Position numbers and translations under genes: made by a program. 64,000 nucleotides of DNA from Gilliamella sp. ESL0441. GTDB lineage: Bacteria > Pseudomonadota > Gammaproteobacteria > Enterobacterales > Orbaceae. Shown here in pieces: positions 23,825 through 33,637 of this stretch. The stretch is taken from the NCBI RefSeq assembly GCF_019469185.1, contig NZ_CP048264.1:1674001-1738000 (forward strand). The letters run 5' to 3'. Below the pieces are notes generated by a model. The model saw only the letters and a program-made list of their open reading frames with translations, ran no database searches and was not told the origin of the DNA. Numbering within the stretch: position 1 is the first letter of the stretch; each line of letters opens with the position of its first letter.

Positions 23825-24340
23825 ATGCCATTATTAGATAGTTTTAAAGTTGATCACACAAAAATGCAAGCCCCTTTTGTCCGTGTTGCAAAAACGATGG
23901 TAACCCCAAAAGGCGATAATATCACCGTGTTCGATCTTCGTTTTACTATTCCAAATAAAGCACTACTACCTGAAAAAGGGATTCATACTTTAGAACATCT
24001 ATTTGCAGGGTTTATGCGCGATCATCTCAACAGTGATACTGTTGAAATTATTGATATCTCGCCTATGGGATGTCGCACAGGATTTTACATGAGCTTAATC
24101 GGTCAACCTGATGAATCGCTCGTGGTTGATGCTTGGCTCAAATCCATGCATGATGTCCTCAATGTAACATCACAAAACCAAATACCTGAATTAAACGAAT
24201 ACCAATGTGGCACCTACAAAATGCATTCATTGGATGAAGCCAAGGCTATTGCTGAAAAAATTATTCACTCAGGTATCGGTATTTGTCATAATCAAGATAT
24301 CGCATTAACGGATGCTCAACTTGCCACAATGAGACACTAG
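23825..24340 (+). CDS. luxS: S-ribosylhomocysteine lyase (autoinducer-2 synthase)
   Basis: LuxS cleaves S-ribosylhomocysteine to homocysteine and DPD, the AI-2 precursor. The length (171) equals the E. coli enzyme. The metal site H54-x3-H58 (HTLEH) and C128 ([10 protein letters not shown]) are present, with the catalytic C83 in MGCRTGF. AAGGAG precedes the ATG. A tautomerase gene follows 9 bases downstream, so both are likely co-transcribed. Confidence 0.97.
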   Translation: MPLLDSFKVDHTKMQAPFVRVAKTMVTPKGDNITVFDLRFTIPNKALLPEKGIHTLEHLFAGFMRDHLNSDTVEIIDISPMGCRTGFYMSLIGQPDESLVVDAWLKSMHDVLNVTSQNQIPELNEYQCGTYKMHSLDEAKAIAEKIIHSGIGICHNQDIALTDAQLATMRH

Positions 24341-24349
24341 GAGTTTTTT

Positions 24350-24538
24350 ATGCCAAATGTAACCATCGATTTTTTAGAAGGTCGTACTATTGAACAAAAA
24401 AGAGAAATGGCTAAACGCGTAACGGACGCGATTGTTCAAACGCTTAATTGTAAGCCTGAAGCGGTACAAATTATTATGCACGAATTATCCAAAGATCAGC
24501 TAGCAAATGGTGGTGAGCTGAGAATTGATAAAGAATAA
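24350..24538 (+). CDS. 4-oxalocrotonate tautomerase family enzyme
   Basis: A 62-residue protein whose second residue is proline, the catalytic Pro1 after Met removal (MPNVTIDFLEGRTIEQKREM). The beta-alpha-beta fold and length match small tautomerases such as 4-OT and DmpI-like enzymes. The substrate is not predictable. It is coupled to luxS by a 9-base gap with a strong GGAG. Confidence 0.85.
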   Translation: MPNVTIDFLEGRTIEQKREMAKRVTDAIVQTLNCKPEAVQIIMHELSKDQLANGGELRIDKE

Positions 24539-24608
24539 TACTTTTTATTTGCTATAAATACTAATAAATCCTGCTTTATATTGAACGACTTGTATATAAA
24601 ATATTAAA

Positions 24609-24641
24609 AACCTCAAAAAATCATATTTCGTTTTTGAGGTT
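24609..24641 (-). terminator. Terminator for ribA
   Basis: AACCTCAAAAA and TTTTTGAGGTT pair over an 11-base loop. On the minus strand the hairpin is followed by TTTTTAATATTTT, so it fits the end of ribA; it may also block plus-strand read-through from the tautomerase gene. Confidence 0.7.
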
Positions 24642-24680
24642 CAACTGTGTCAAATCAATTATCAATAACAACAAATGAGT

Positions 24681-25286
24681 TTAATGATCGCAGTGATGAA
24701 GATGAAGCAAATGCCCCATTTTATGGGCTTTGGTTTCTAAATAGTGTTCGTTATTTGGATTCTCACCCACTTCCAAAGGAACTCTTTCTGTAACCTGAAT
24801 ACCAGCTTGTTCCAATACTCTTATCTTTTCAGGATTATTCGTCAGCAAACGAATTTTTGATACACCGAGCAACGCTAGCATATCAGCACAAAGCTTAAAA
24901 TCACGCTCATCGGCTGCAAATCCTAACTGCTCATTCGCTTCCACTGTATCTAAACCTTGGTCTTGCAGCGCATAAGCTCTAATTTTATTTAATAAGCCAA
25001 TATTACGCCCTTCTTGTCGATGATAAATCAAAATTCCTTGACCTTCTTTAGCAATTTGTTTTAAAGCCGCTTCTAATTGAAAACCGCAATCACATCGCAA
25101 ACTGAATAACGCATCACCTGTTAAACATTCAGAATGCACTCTAGTCAAAATAGACTTTGGCTCTGAAATATCACCAAAAACTAATGCGACGTGATCCTTG
25201 CCTGTTGCAATTTCTTCAAATCCGACAATAGTGAAACAGCCCCATGGCGTTGGTAGCTTTGCTTGAGCTACATGTTTTAATTGCAT
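24681..25286 (-). CDS. ribA: GTP cyclohydrolase II
   Basis: RibA opens GTP to the first riboflavin pathway intermediate. The 201 residues carry the zinc cysteines C54, C65 and C67 ([18 protein letters not shown]) and the catalytic stretch [18 protein letters not shown]. It ends with an unusual His-rich tail HLHHCDH. It is divergent from pgpB as in the enterobacterial ribA-pgpB neighbourhood, and both promoters must lie in 25287-25389. Confidence 0.96.
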   Translation of the reverse strand: MQLKHVAQAKLPTPWGCFTIVGFEEIATGKDHVALVFGDISEPKSILTRVHSECLTGDALFSLRCDCGFQLEAALKQIAKEGQGILIYHRQEGRNIGLLNKIRAYALQDQGLDTVEANEQLGFAADERDFKLCADMLALLGVSKIRLLTNNPEKIRVLEQAGIQVTERVPLEVGENPNNEHYLETKAHKMGHLLHLHHCDH

Positions 25287-25389
25287 TATTATCTCCGTAT
25301 TAAATAAATAACATAAACAAGAGCCTATTAAAAATAAACCACATCTATGTTAAAATAGACAGCACAATATGCTTTAATTGAGTTTTTAA

Positions 25390-26118
25390 ATGAGGTTTGT
25401 TATAAAAAAAACAATAGCCACATTGGCTATTTTTTTAGTCGTACCATTGTTTATTATAGCCATAAATTGGCACTGGCTACCAGATTCATTAGACAATAAA
25501 ACTGAATATTTTTTTTGGATCACTGAAACAGCTAGTTATCCATGGGCTATAATTACATCAATAATTTTTTTTATATTATTTTGCGCATTACTGACTAAAA
25601 GATCAGATCATGTTCTTAAAAAAATAACTTTAATATGGGTGATTCTTGTCAGCGTTTTATTATCAGGACAAATTATTAAATCCATCATAAAATCACAAAC
25701 GGCAGAACCCAGACCTTATGTTTTATGGATGACAAAAGAGTTCAATATTAGTGATCAGTATTTTTATTCGCTTTCTAAACCAGAGAGAGCAGAAAAGATT
25801 CATCAATTACTAAAAGATTCAACGGTGATTCCTCGTTGGTTATCCAAACATTGGCAAAATGAAACGGGATACTCTTTTCCTTCAGGACATACACTTTTTT
25901 CTACAACGTTTGCCTTTTTAGCCATTATGCTGTTAAGCTTTAGACGTCACTATTTTGTTATTACATCTGTCATTTTATGGGCTGTTTTAATTGAGCTAAG
26001 CCGATTATTACTTGGCATGCACAGTCCGAAGGATTTAATTTTAGCCATAATAATAGCTTGGTGTATTTCATTAATCGGCTATGTTTATGCACGAAAATGG
26101 CATATAGTAGATAAATAA
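25390..26118 (+). CDS. pgpB: Phosphatidylglycerophosphatase B / undecaprenyl-PP phosphatase
   Basis: PgpB is an inner-membrane PAP2-family lipid phosphatase. The 242-residue protein has about six hydrophobic helices and the three phosphatase motifs: KSQTAEPRP (motif 1), PSGHTLF near residue 165 (motif 2) and SRLLLGMHSPKD near 205 (motif 3). It dephosphorylates phosphatidylglycerophosphate and undecaprenyl pyrophosphate. The next genes lapA and lapB sit in the same order as in E. coli. Confidence 0.92.
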   Translation: MRFVIKKTIATLAIFLVVPLFIIAINWHWLPDSLDNKTEYFFWITETASYPWAIITSIIFFILFCALLTKRSDHVLKKITLIWVILVSVLLSGQIIKSIIKSQTAEPRPYVLWMTKEFNISDQYFYSLSKPERAEKIHQLLKDSTVIPRWLSKHWQNETGYSFPSGHTLFSTTFAFLAIMLLSFRRHYFVITSVILWAVLIELSRLLLGMHSPKDLILAIIIAWCISLIGYVYARKWHIVDK

Positions 26119-26245
26119 TATTCATCAATATATAATTTTTAATCAAATTAAAAAAAATTTTGGTTTTTTGCTAATAAAGGACTATCAAAAAGTGCGAGAA
26201 AGCAATAAAAATGATTACAAGACGATTAAATAAAAGGTCACAATT

Positions 26246-26551
26246 ATGAAACTAATTATAATGGTTATTATGATAATAGCTGTGTTTGCTCTATCGATAG
26301 CATTAGGAGCAGCTAATGAGCAAGTTGTCGAGTTTAATTATTTAATTGCTAAATCAGAGTTCAAATTATCTGCTTTACTTGCCATTTTATTTGGTTCAGG
26401 TTTCATCATTGGATGGCTTTTAACTGGTTTTTTCTATTTGAAAATAAAATTAAAGCTCTCATCAAATAAACGTAAATTAGATAAATTACAATCCAAATAT
26501 GATGAACTGATAATGAATGACAAAAAAAATGAATTAACCAAAATTAATTAA
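26246..26551 (+). CDS. lapA: Lipopolysaccharide assembly protein A
   Basis: A 101-residue inner-membrane protein with two transmembrane helices (about residues 3-20 and 42-66) and a charged C-terminal coiled segment, matching LapA (YciS). It partners LapB in controlling LPS synthesis through LpxC turnover. AAAGG precedes the ATG, and lapB follows after 12 bases. Confidence 0.9.
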   Translation: MKLIIMVIMIIAVFALSIALGAANEQVVEFNYLIAKSEFKLSALLAILFGSGFIIGWLLTGFFYLKIKLKLSSNKRKLDKLQSKYDELIMNDKKNELTKIN

Positions 26552-26563
26552 GAAAAGACGATT

Positions 26564-27742
26564 ATGTTTGAACTGTTATTTCTGTTACTTCCTATAGCAG
26601 CCGCCTATGGCTGGTATATGGGTGACAGAAATGCAAAACAAAAATACTTTAATGAATCTAATCGGCTATCTCGAGAATATGTAGATGGTTTGAATTTCCT
26701 TTTGTCTAATCAGAAAGATAAAGCAGTTGATCTTTTTCTTGATATGTTAAAAGAAGATGAAGGAACACTTGAAGCTCATTTAACTTTAGGAAACTTATTC
26801 CGTTCACGAGGTGAAGTAGACAGAGCAATACGAATTCATCAAGCGTTAATGGAAAGTTCATCGTTAACTTTTGAACAACGCCTATTGGCAATACAGCAAC
26901 TAGGGCGAGATTATATGGTTGCTGGTTTTTATGACCGTGCCGAAGAAATGTTTCTACAATTAATTGACGAAGATGACTTTCAACAATATGCATTACAGCA
27001 ACTAATTATTATTTATCAATCAACCAGTGAATGGTTAAATGCTATAAATGCCGCCACTAAGTTAGTTAGATTAGGAAACATTAAATACAGAACGGATATT
27101 GCTCAATTTTATTGCGAGTTGGCATCTCTTGCTATCGCTGCTGATGATTTAGAGAAAGCTTACAACTTATTACAAAAATCCGCTGCTGCTGATTCTAAGT
27201 GTGCAAGAACCTCTTTAATGCTTGGTCGAGTATTAATGGTACAAAATAAAATAGTACAAGCAATTGAATGTTTTAAGCAGATACTTCAACAAGATAAAGC
27301 ATTCATTGGTGAGGCCTTACCGCTATTAAAAGAATGCTATTTACAAATAAATGAACAAGCGCAGTTTCAACAATTTTTACAACTCTGTGTTGAACAAGAT
27401 ACAGGAAATGTTGCAGAATTAATGCTTGCCGATTTGGTTGAAAAATCTAATGGTTTAGATGCTGCACAAAACTATATGTATCGTGAATTACTCAGGCATC
27501 CAAATTTAAAAGGTTTCTATCGCTTAATGAATTATCATGTGGCAGATGCTGAAGAAGGTCGAGCTAAAGAAAGCCTTTTACTTTTACGTAATATGGTAGG
27601 CGAGCAGATAAAGTTAGTGCCCAACTACCGTTGTACAAAATGTGGATTTACGGTCAATTCGATTTACTGGCTTTGCCCTGCTTGCCGTTCTTGGTCAACC
27701 ATTAAACCGGTTAGAGATTTTGAACAACATTCTGAAAAATAA
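26564..27742 (+). CDS. lapB: Lipopolysaccharide assembly protein B
   Basis: LapB (YciM) adapts FtsH to degrade LpxC and coordinates LPS assembly. The 392 residues show an N-terminal membrane anchor (residues 1-18), a row of TPR-like helical pairs (about 35-330), and a C-terminal rubredoxin-like knuckle with two CxxC pairs (YRCTKCGF and LCPACRSW). Length is close to E. coli LapB. Confidence 0.94.
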   Translation: MFELLFLLLPIAAAYGWYMGDRNAKQKYFNESNRLSREYVDGLNFLLSNQKDKAVDLFLDMLKEDEGTLEAHLTLGNLFRSRGEVDRAIRIHQALMESSSLTFEQRLLAIQQLGRDYMVAGFYDRAEEMFLQLIDEDDFQQYALQQLIIIYQSTSEWLNAINAATKLVRLGNIKYRTDIAQFYCELASLAIAADDLEKAYNLLQKSAAADSKCARTSLMLGRVLMVQNKIVQAIECFKQILQQDKAFIGEALPLLKECYLQINEQAQFQQFLQLCVEQDTGNVAELMLADLVEKSNGLDAAQNYMYRELLRHPNLKGFYRLMNYHVADAEEGRAKESLLLLRNMVGEQIKLVPNYRCTKCGFTVNSIYWLCPACRSWSTIKPVRDFEQHSEK

Positions 27743-27754
27743 AAAGAGTTTTTT

Positions 27755-28537
27755 ATGTATTTAATTGATTCTCATTGCCATTTAGACAGCTTAGATTTTA
27801 GCAATAAATCGATTGACGAAGTATTGCAAGCAGCAATACAGAACGATGTTAAACATTGCTTAAGCGTTGCAACTACACTTTCGGGCTATGAATCGATGAG
27901 AGATTTACTGCAACCTTATACTAAACAGTGTTCATTTTCATGTGGTATTCATCCGCTTAATTTAGATGAAGAAAGCTATGATGCTACTCGTTTTGAAATG
28001 TTAGCAAACCAAGAAAATGTGATTGCGCTTGGCGAAACCGGACTTGATTATTATTATCAACAAGATAATCTTGAACAGCAACAAGCAAACTTCAAAGAAC
28101 ATATTCGCCTAGGACGCAAACTGAGTAAACCTATCATTGTTCATACACGTAATGCACGTCAAGATACCTTGAAAATATTAAAAGATGAGCATGCCCATTC
28201 TGGCGTGTTGCACTGTTTTACCGAAGATATTGATACAGCTAAACAATTATTAGATATCGGTTTTTATATCTCTTTTTCAGGTATTATTACTTTTAAAAAT
28301 GCTGAGCCATTACGTGAAGTTGCTAGATATGTGCCGCTAGATCGTATTTTAGTCGAAACCGATTCGCCTTATTTAGCACCTGTACCATACCGAGGGAATG
28401 AGAATCAGCCTGCTTATGTTCGTGAAGTCGCAGGTTATTTAGCTGCCCTAAAAGGGGTTTCTTTAGACGAGATAGCATTACAAACAACGAATAACTTTTG
28501 TCAATTATTTAATTTACAAGGGGCGTTACATGAGTAA
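27755..28537 (+). CDS. ycfH: TatD-family metal-dependent hydrolase YcfH
   Basis: A 260-residue TIM-barrel hydrolase that begins MYLIDSHCHLD, supplying the HxH metal site, then the glutamate in GETGLDYYY near residue 90, LHCFTED near 155 and ETDSPYLAPVP near 203. It resembles E. coli YcfH most closely among TatD paralogues. The substrate is uncertain (D-aminoacyl-tRNA or DNA processing is proposed for the family). Here it follows lapB in place of pyrF and overlaps roxA by 8 bases. Confidence 0.9.
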   Translation: MYLIDSHCHLDSLDFSNKSIDEVLQAAIQNDVKHCLSVATTLSGYESMRDLLQPYTKQCSFSCGIHPLNLDEESYDATRFEMLANQENVIALGETGLDYYYQQDNLEQQQANFKEHIRLGRKLSKPIIVHTRNARQDTLKILKDEHAHSGVLHCFTEDIDTAKQLLDIGFYISFSGIITFKNAEPLREVARYVPLDRILVETDSPYLAPVPYRGNENQPAYVREVAGYLAALKGVSLDEIALQTTNNFCQLFNLQGALHE

Positions 28538-29639
28538 TAAGTTAACCATCGATTGGGAAGATTTTTTGACCAATTATTGGCAAAAAAAGCCTGTCATTTT
28601 ACGTGATGCTTTTAAACATTTTGTCGATCCGATCACGCCGGAAGAACTTGCAGGATTAGCAATGGAAGAAGAGATTGACAGCCGGATAGTCACCAATAAA
28701 GATGGAAAATGGGATGCACAATTTGGACCTTTCATCGACTTTAACCATTTAGGGGAAAATCATTGGAGTCTGCTGGTACAGGCAGTAGATCACTGGCATG
28801 AACAAGCAGCTACATTAGTTGAACCTTTCAAATGCCTGCCACAATGGCAATTTGAAGATCTGATGATTTCTTATGCGACGGATAAGGCAGGCGTGGGGCC
28901 TCATATTGACAACTATGATGTATTTATCATTCAAGGTAAAGGATGCCGACGTTGGCAGGTTGGCGACCGCAATGAGCATTATAAACAATTTAGTGCTCAT
29001 AAAGCGTTACTTCATGTTGAAAGCTATCAACCTATCATTGATGAAGAAATTACGGCGGGCGATATTCTGTATATACCGATAGGCTTCCCACATAATGGGG
29101 TTTCAATCGGAGAATCGCTCAGTTATTCTGTTGGTTTTAGAACCCAAACGTCTCAAGAACTATTAAGTGGCTTTGCGGATTATGTTATCGACAACCTACC
29201 TAATGGTATATTTTATCAAGATCCCGATTTAACACTGCCCAAAGATTCTTACCGGATACAATCTTATGAATTAGAAAAATTACAAGACCAAATAATTGAA
29301 CTGGTTAGAACCCCTAAACTCTTTAACGATTGGTTCGGCAAACATATTACAATTCCTATGCATGAATTAAATATTGTGCCAGTTGATCCACCTTATGAAT
29401 ATGATGAATTTGTATCGCTTTTAAAAACTAATAATCTGTGCCGAGTACCGAGCATACGCATTCTAAAAGTAGGTGATTATGGCTATATACATGGTGAAAA
29501 AATCCCTTTGCCAATGCCTGTTATTGATCTTTTATGCCAAGAAGACGAACTCTATTATGAACAGTTTGATGAAGAATCGACGCTAAAGGTCATTTTGGAT
29601 TTAGTTAACAAAGGCTATTGGTATTTTATCGAAGACTAG
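28530..29639 (+). CDS. roxA: Ribosomal protein L16 3-hydroxylase (JmjC oxygenase)
   Basis: RoxA (YcfD) is a 2-oxoglutarate/Fe(II) oxygenase that hydroxylates an arginine of ribosomal protein L16. The 369-residue protein has the JmjC iron triad H125-x-D127 (GPHIDNYD) and H188 (IGFPHNGVS), and YcfD-type C-terminal helices. Its start lies within the end of ycfH, so translation is coupled. Confidence 0.93.
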   Translation: MSNKLTIDWEDFLTNYWQKKPVILRDAFKHFVDPITPEELAGLAMEEEIDSRIVTNKDGKWDAQFGPFIDFNHLGENHWSLLVQAVDHWHEQAATLVEPFKCLPQWQFEDLMISYATDKAGVGPHIDNYDVFIIQGKGCRRWQVGDRNEHYKQFSAHKALLHVESYQPIIDEEITAGDILYIPIGFPHNGVSIGESLSYSVGFRTQTSQELLSGFADYVIDNLPNGIFYQDPDLTLPKDSYRIQSYELEKLQDQIIELVRTPKLFNDWFGKHITIPMHELNIVPVDPPYEYDEFVSLLKTNNLCRVPSIRILKVGDYGYIHGEKIPLPMPVIDLLCQEDELYYEQFDEESTLKVILDLVNKGYWYFIED

Positions 29640-29648
29640 TCAAGATTA

Positions 29649-29671
29649 TCCGCTGAGAAACACTCAGCGGA
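29649..29671. repeat. Perfect inverted repeat after roxA
   Basis: TCCGCTGAG and CTCAGCGGA form a 9-bp stem ten bases after the roxA stop. It is GC-rich for this genome and a likely transcript end, although the T run is delayed. The rest of 29672-29979 is AT-rich and holds the promoter region of the MFS gene. Confidence 0.6.
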
Positions 29672-29979
29672 AATTAGCGATTTTTCGTTCTTATTTAAAA
29701 AAACGATTAATCCAAAAAATCATCAACACCATATTACAACTCTTTACATAAAATAAAATTTTCAACTTTAGATATATCTTTTAATAGGTTTATATATAAA
29801 GTAACTTACAAGAAATGATTATTTTCTAGCACATATCCTATTGTAAAGGCTTTTAGCTTGGATTTTTAAAGTTTTTAAGTATATACTTTGCACCGCTTTT
29901 AACTTGCCTTATTGAATACGCCAGCAAGCCATTCTAAAGGTAAAGTTTGAATAACTATTCACAATCATTAGAGGTAAAT

Positions 29980-31221
29980 ATGAAGACTGCGATAGACACA
30001 TCTAAACAAGCTGAAAGTGAAACTGGTTCCATTACAACTTATCAAAAAAGAACGCTTTTTGCCTCTACTGTCGGCTACGCATTAGATGGTTTGGATATGA
30101 TGATTTTAGGGGTCTGCTTTACTCTAATTCAATCTACTTTTAACCTGACCAACACCGATTTAGGAACATTAACCTCAGTAACATTATTAGGTGCAGTACT
30201 GGGCGGAATACTTTTTGGCACCTTAGCAGACAAATATGGTCGAGTAAAAGTCTTTTCATGGACTATTATTATATTTTCAGTATTTACCGGACTGTGTGCT
30301 ATTTCACCAAATTATGAAAGCTTTTTAGTTTTCCGTTTTTTAAGTGGTCTTGGGCTAGGTGGCGAGTTTGGCATTGGCATGACGTTAGTGTCAGAAAGTT
30401 GGCCTAAACACAAGCGTTCAAGAGCAACATCGATTGTTGCTTTAGGATTTCAGTTAGGCATTATACTGGCAGCCTTAACGGTAAATTTTATCGGAGAAGC
30501 ACATGGTTGGCGCTGGGCTTTTGCTGTTGGAGTACTACCTGCACTGTTTGTTGCTTGGACACGCAAAGGATTGAAAGAACCTGAAATTTGGCAATCTTTG
30601 AAAGATCAAAACAAAAATAAAATCGCAATAGGCAAACTATTTAAAAATGTCAAAACATCCTCAACAACTGTTGGTTTAACCATTGCTTGTGCCGTACAAA
30701 ACTTTGGTTTTTATGGCATCATGACATGGATGCCAACCATGATCGCAACCGAACGAGGACTATCATTCAAAAATACCATGTTTTGGACAATATCAACTAC
30801 CATCGGCATGTCATTGGGCATTTTAATTTTTGGTTGGTTATGTGACAAATTTGGACGTCGACCTTCTTATATTGTCTTTTTATTAGTTTCTGCCATATCC
30901 ATTTGGTTTTATTTTCAACAAACCGATATGGTCGTTTTAATACTATTTGGTTCAGTGATTGGTTTTTTTGTCAATGGAATGATGGGAGGATATGGTGCAC
31001 TACTGGCTGAACACTACCCAACAGATGCACGTTCAAGTGCTGAGAACATTATCTTTAATGTTGGACGAGGAATTGCTGGTGTATCACAAGTCTTAATTGC
31101 CTACTTAGCCACGGTTTATTCTATAAGCTATGCATTAGCTTTATTGTCTGCTGCTTACTTGTTATCCGCTGCTGCATTTATGTTTTTAATACCAGAAACT
31201 AAAGGAAAGGCGTTAGAATAG
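29980..31221 (+). CDS. MFS transporter, metabolite:H+ symporter type
   Basis: A 413-residue inner-membrane carrier with 12 predicted helices. The MFS motif between helices 2 and 3 (GTLADKYGRVKVF) and its repeat after helix 8 (GWLCDKFGRRPS) are present. The opening YALDGLDMMILG with helix 4-5 GGEFGIGMTLVSE resembles the aromatic-acid/sialic-acid symporter branch. Substrate is unknown. ATG 29980 with GAGG 5 bases upstream is preferred over a TTG at 29947. It is monocistronic. Confidence 0.85.
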   Translation: MKTAIDTSKQAESETGSITTYQKRTLFASTVGYALDGLDMMILGVCFTLIQSTFNLTNTDLGTLTSVTLLGAVLGGILFGTLADKYGRVKVFSWTIIIFSVFTGLCAISPNYESFLVFRFLSGLGLGGEFGIGMTLVSESWPKHKRSRATSIVALGFQLGIILAALTVNFIGEAHGWRWAFAVGVLPALFVAWTRKGLKEPEIWQSLKDQNKNKIAIGKLFKNVKTSSTTVGLTIACAVQNFGFYGIMTWMPTMIATERGLSFKNTMFWTISTTIGMSLGILIFGWLCDKFGRRPSYIVFLLVSAISIWFYFQQTDMVVLILFGSVIGFFVNGMMGGYGALLAEHYPTDARSSAENIIFNVGRGIAGVSQVLIAYLATVYSISYALALLSAAYLLSAAAFMFLIPETKGKALE

Positions 31222-31228
31222 TTTTTAA

Positions 31229-31249
31229 TTACAGGGCTCAGCCCTGTAA
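31229..31249. repeat. Perfect inverted repeat after the MFS gene
   Basis: TTACAGGGC and GCCCTGTAA pair around a three-base loop. It lies 8 bases after the MFS stop and between two convergent genes. It lacks a T run but is placed as a transcript end. Confidence 0.6.
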
Positions 31250-31306
31250 TAATAAAACACTTTATCGAAAGCATTTAACCATGCTAACAAAAGCAAACAA
31301 CTAAAT

Positions 31307-31705
31307 TTATTTTTTACAATCTGCTGGTTTAATAGTTATTGATAAAGTCATTTCGTTATTAATGTAATAATCGCTTTGCATACCATTTGAGAATGCTTTT
31401 TTTAATTGAGCAATATCTTTATCATCAGAACAATAAAGCTCAAGAATGTCTTTACGGATCAATTTTTCGGCTTCCGGTGATTTTAAATCTTCTGCATCGA
31501 TATTTTTAATATCATACTTATATATGAGTAGATCATTGTTTTTGGAAATATCCACTAATGTAGTATTCTCATCATAAACGATAGGGAGTTGTTTTTTGAC
31601 AAATTTAATTGCAAAATCTTGCTCTGCTTCCTTAGAGTTGATATTATCACAACCCAATAGTTCCAAACCTAATGCCATCAATACTACAATTTTCATATAT
31701 TTCAT
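31307..31705 (-). CDS. Small lipoprotein, paralogue 1
   Basis: A 132-residue protein with a lipoprotein signal ending in LLGC-D (acylated Cys near residue 19). The mature part has the pattern LP-x3-D-x2-T-x-L-x-D, then YKYDIKN, a YC near the middle, and a tail ending PADC. The same pattern occurs in the genes at 32081 and 34023, so the three are paralogues. A TTG upstream was discarded in favour of ATG 31705. I do not recognise a named family; a periplasmic role is likely from the signal. The two Cys in the mature part could form a disulfide. Confidence 0.75.
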   Translation of the reverse strand: MKYMKIVVLMALGLELLGCDNINSKEAEQDFAIKFVKKQLPIVYDENTTLVDISKNNDLLIYKYDIKNIDAEDLKSPEAEKLIRKDILELYCSDDKDIAQLKKAFSNGMQSDYYINNEMTLSITIKPADCKK

Positions 31706-32038
31706 GTTATTACCCATTATCAAAAATTAATATTATTTTGTTGTCTCCACTTTCGATAGACGATTAATAGCGAAAGGAAAACAGCGACCAAAACTTATAT
31801 AGTTTGGAAGCTGATTTTAATAGATTGTTAAAAATACGCAATACTATATATATTTTTATTTATATACCGATATTAAATCTGAAAATCATTTTCATTTAAA
31901 ATCTACGTAATAACATTATGAGTAATCTTGATAATTAAAACGCATTATTGAGTTAACCCTAATTAATATACTATTTTACCTTTACCATTTTCATTTTTAA
32001 AATCAGATTTAGATAAATACATTTATCAATTGCAAAAT
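31706..32038. other. Intergenic region, no gene seen
   Basis: About 330 AT-rich bases separate lipoprotein paralogues 1 and 2. I see no open frame, repeat or RNA gene. The region must include the paralogue 1 promoter. Confidence 0.5.
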
Positions 32039-32066
32039 AAAAAAGGGCTATGATTAGCCCCTTTTT
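32039..32066 (-). terminator. Terminator of lipoprotein paralogue 2
   Basis: GGGCTA (32045-32050) and TAGCCC (32055-32060) pair around TGAT, flanked by A and T runs. On the minus strand it ends TTTTTTATTTT, about 15 bases after the stop of the gene at 32081. Confidence 0.85.
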
Positions 32067-32080
32067 CTAAAAACTAAACT

Positions 32081-32611
32081 CTACAATTTATCATCACAAT
32101 CACTTGGTTTAAGACTAAGGATTAATGCATTATCATTATTAATATAGTAATTATGTGTAGCACCTTCAGGGAAAGCGAGTCTTAATGCTTTCTTCATTAG
32201 ATCTGAGCTACAATAATCGGTAAGTAAATTATTTAATAATGTTTTTTGGGTATTTTCAATTTTTAAATCATCTTTAGTCAGACCTTTAACATCATATTTA
32301 TAATTAATAGTGTTATTTTCTTTTGATACATCTACCAGTGATGTATTTTGATCAATATTCAATGGTAATGTTTGTTTAATATTTTTAATTACAGCATCTT
32401 GTGCAAAATTATAGTTACCTTCTTTCAACTTATTCATAATATCGTTAGTTTCTGATTTTGCTTGTTCGAAATAATCTTGAGTTTTATTACTGATATCAGA
32501 ACCTGTTTGTTGTACTTTCTGTTTAATATCATCAACAGTCGATTTAGAGTTATCACAATTAACCAAAAAAATACTTAATAATGCAAGCGAGATTACTTTA
32601 AAAAATTTCAT
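32081..32611 (-). CDS. Small lipoprotein, paralogue 2
   Basis: A 176-residue lipoprotein with lipobox LVNC-D. It has an extra charged, possibly coiled-coil segment (about residues 25-70) before the shared domain: LPLNIDQNTSLVDV, NYKYDVKG, TDYCSS, and the tail FPEGATHNYYINNDNALILSL followed by PSDC. It is clearly homologous to the genes at 31307 and 34023. Function is unknown. Confidence 0.8.
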   Translation of the reverse strand: MKFFKVISLALLSIFLVNCDNSKSTVDDIKQKVQQTGSDISNKTQDYFEQAKSETNDIMNKLKEGNYNFAQDAVIKNIKQTLPLNIDQNTSLVDVSKENNTINYKYDVKGLTKDDLKIENTQKTLLNNLLTDYCSSDLMKKALRLAFPEGATHNYYINNDNALILSLKPSDCDDKL

Positions 32612-32706
32612 TTTTTTGCCTTTATTCTAAGTTAAGTTTTTAACACTATTATGAAAGTTCATAATAGAACGTGATTTAAGATGTCTTGCTTAAAATTTTT
32701 AGTCAT

Positions 32707-32729
32707 AAAAGAGCCTGAGCAGCTCTTTT
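32707..32729 (-). terminator. Terminator of the SDR gene
   Basis: AAAAGAGC and GCTCTTTT form an 8-bp stem, and on the minus strand it ends in TTTTATG. It lies about 20 bases after the SDR stop. Confidence 0.75.
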
Positions 32730-32749
32730 ATAACGATATAACTATTGGA

Positions 32750-33637
32750 TTAATTTGTATGCTCACCACCCGTTACACCATAAGTTTCTGCCGTGGTATA
32801 ACTTGACTCTTCTGAAGCCAAATGTACATAAACCCCAGCAAGTTCAACAGGTTGCCCTGCTCTTTTAAGTGGTGTTTCTTTACCAAATTCAGGAATTGCA
32901 TCACTAAGTTGTCCGCCACAAACCTGTAATGGAGTCCAGACAGGGCCAGGAGCAACACTATTAGCACGAATACCTTTACTCGCTAATTGCTTAGCTAGTG
33001 CTTTTGTAAAAGCAATAATGGCCGATTTAGTGGAAGCATAATCTAATAATGTTGGACCAGGTTGGAAGGCTTGAACAGATGAAGTAGTAATAATTGTCGA
33101 ACCGGGTTTTAAATAACCTAATGCCGCTTTAGTTACCCAAAATAGCGAAAAGACATTAATTTCGAATGTTTTGCGAATTTGCTCTGTAGTCAGATCCATA
33201 ATATCAGCTACCGCAGTTTGTTTACCTGCAACCAACGTTAAGTTATCTAATCCGCCAAGTTTATGATGAGCTTCATCCACCATTTTTTTACAAAACGCTT
33301 CATCACTTAAGTCACCCGGTATCAATACCGCTTTACGTCCGGCAGCTTCAATGACTTTTGCCACATCTTCAGCATCTTTTTGCTCATCAGGATGATAATT
33401 GATCGCTACATCCGCACCTTCTTTAGCATAAGCGATTGCTGCTGCACGACCAATACCTGAATCTCCACCTGTGACCAACATTTTAAGACCTTCTAAACGT
33501 TGATGACCTTTATAACTTTTTTCACCACAGTCCGGAACCGGATTCATCTCACATTGCAAACCCGGTGCTTTCTGTTTTTGTTTTGGAAATTTCTCATGAT
33601 AATATTTGGTCGTTGGATTACAGGTTTGTTTACTCAT
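32750..33637 (-). CDS. SDR family oxidoreductase, YghA-like
   Basis: A 295-residue classical short-chain dehydrogenase. It has the cofactor loop [19 protein letters not shown] near residue 55, the NNAG-equivalent LVAGKQ, the catalytic Ser in ITTSSVQAF and YxxxK in [11 protein letters not shown] near residue 200. The N-terminal extension with [12 protein letters not shown] is typical of the YghA/YhdG-type group. The substrate is unknown (aldehyde reduction is reported for E. coli YghA). It stands alone between lipoprotein paralogues 2 and 3. Confidence 0.9.
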   Translation of the reverse strand: MSKQTCNPTTKYYHEKFPKQKQKAPGLQCEMNPVPDCGEKSYKGHQRLEGLKMLVTGGDSGIGRAAAIAYAKEGADVAINYHPDEQKDAEDVAKVIEAAGRKAVLIPGDLSDEAFCKKMVDEAHHKLGGLDNLTLVAGKQTAVADIMDLTTEQIRKTFEINVFSLFWVTKAALGYLKPGSTIITTSSVQAFQPGPTLLDYASTKSAIIAFTKALAKQLASKGIRANSVAPGPVWTPLQVCGGQLSDAIPEFGKETPLKRAGQPVELAGVYVHLASEESSYTTAETYGVTGGEHTN

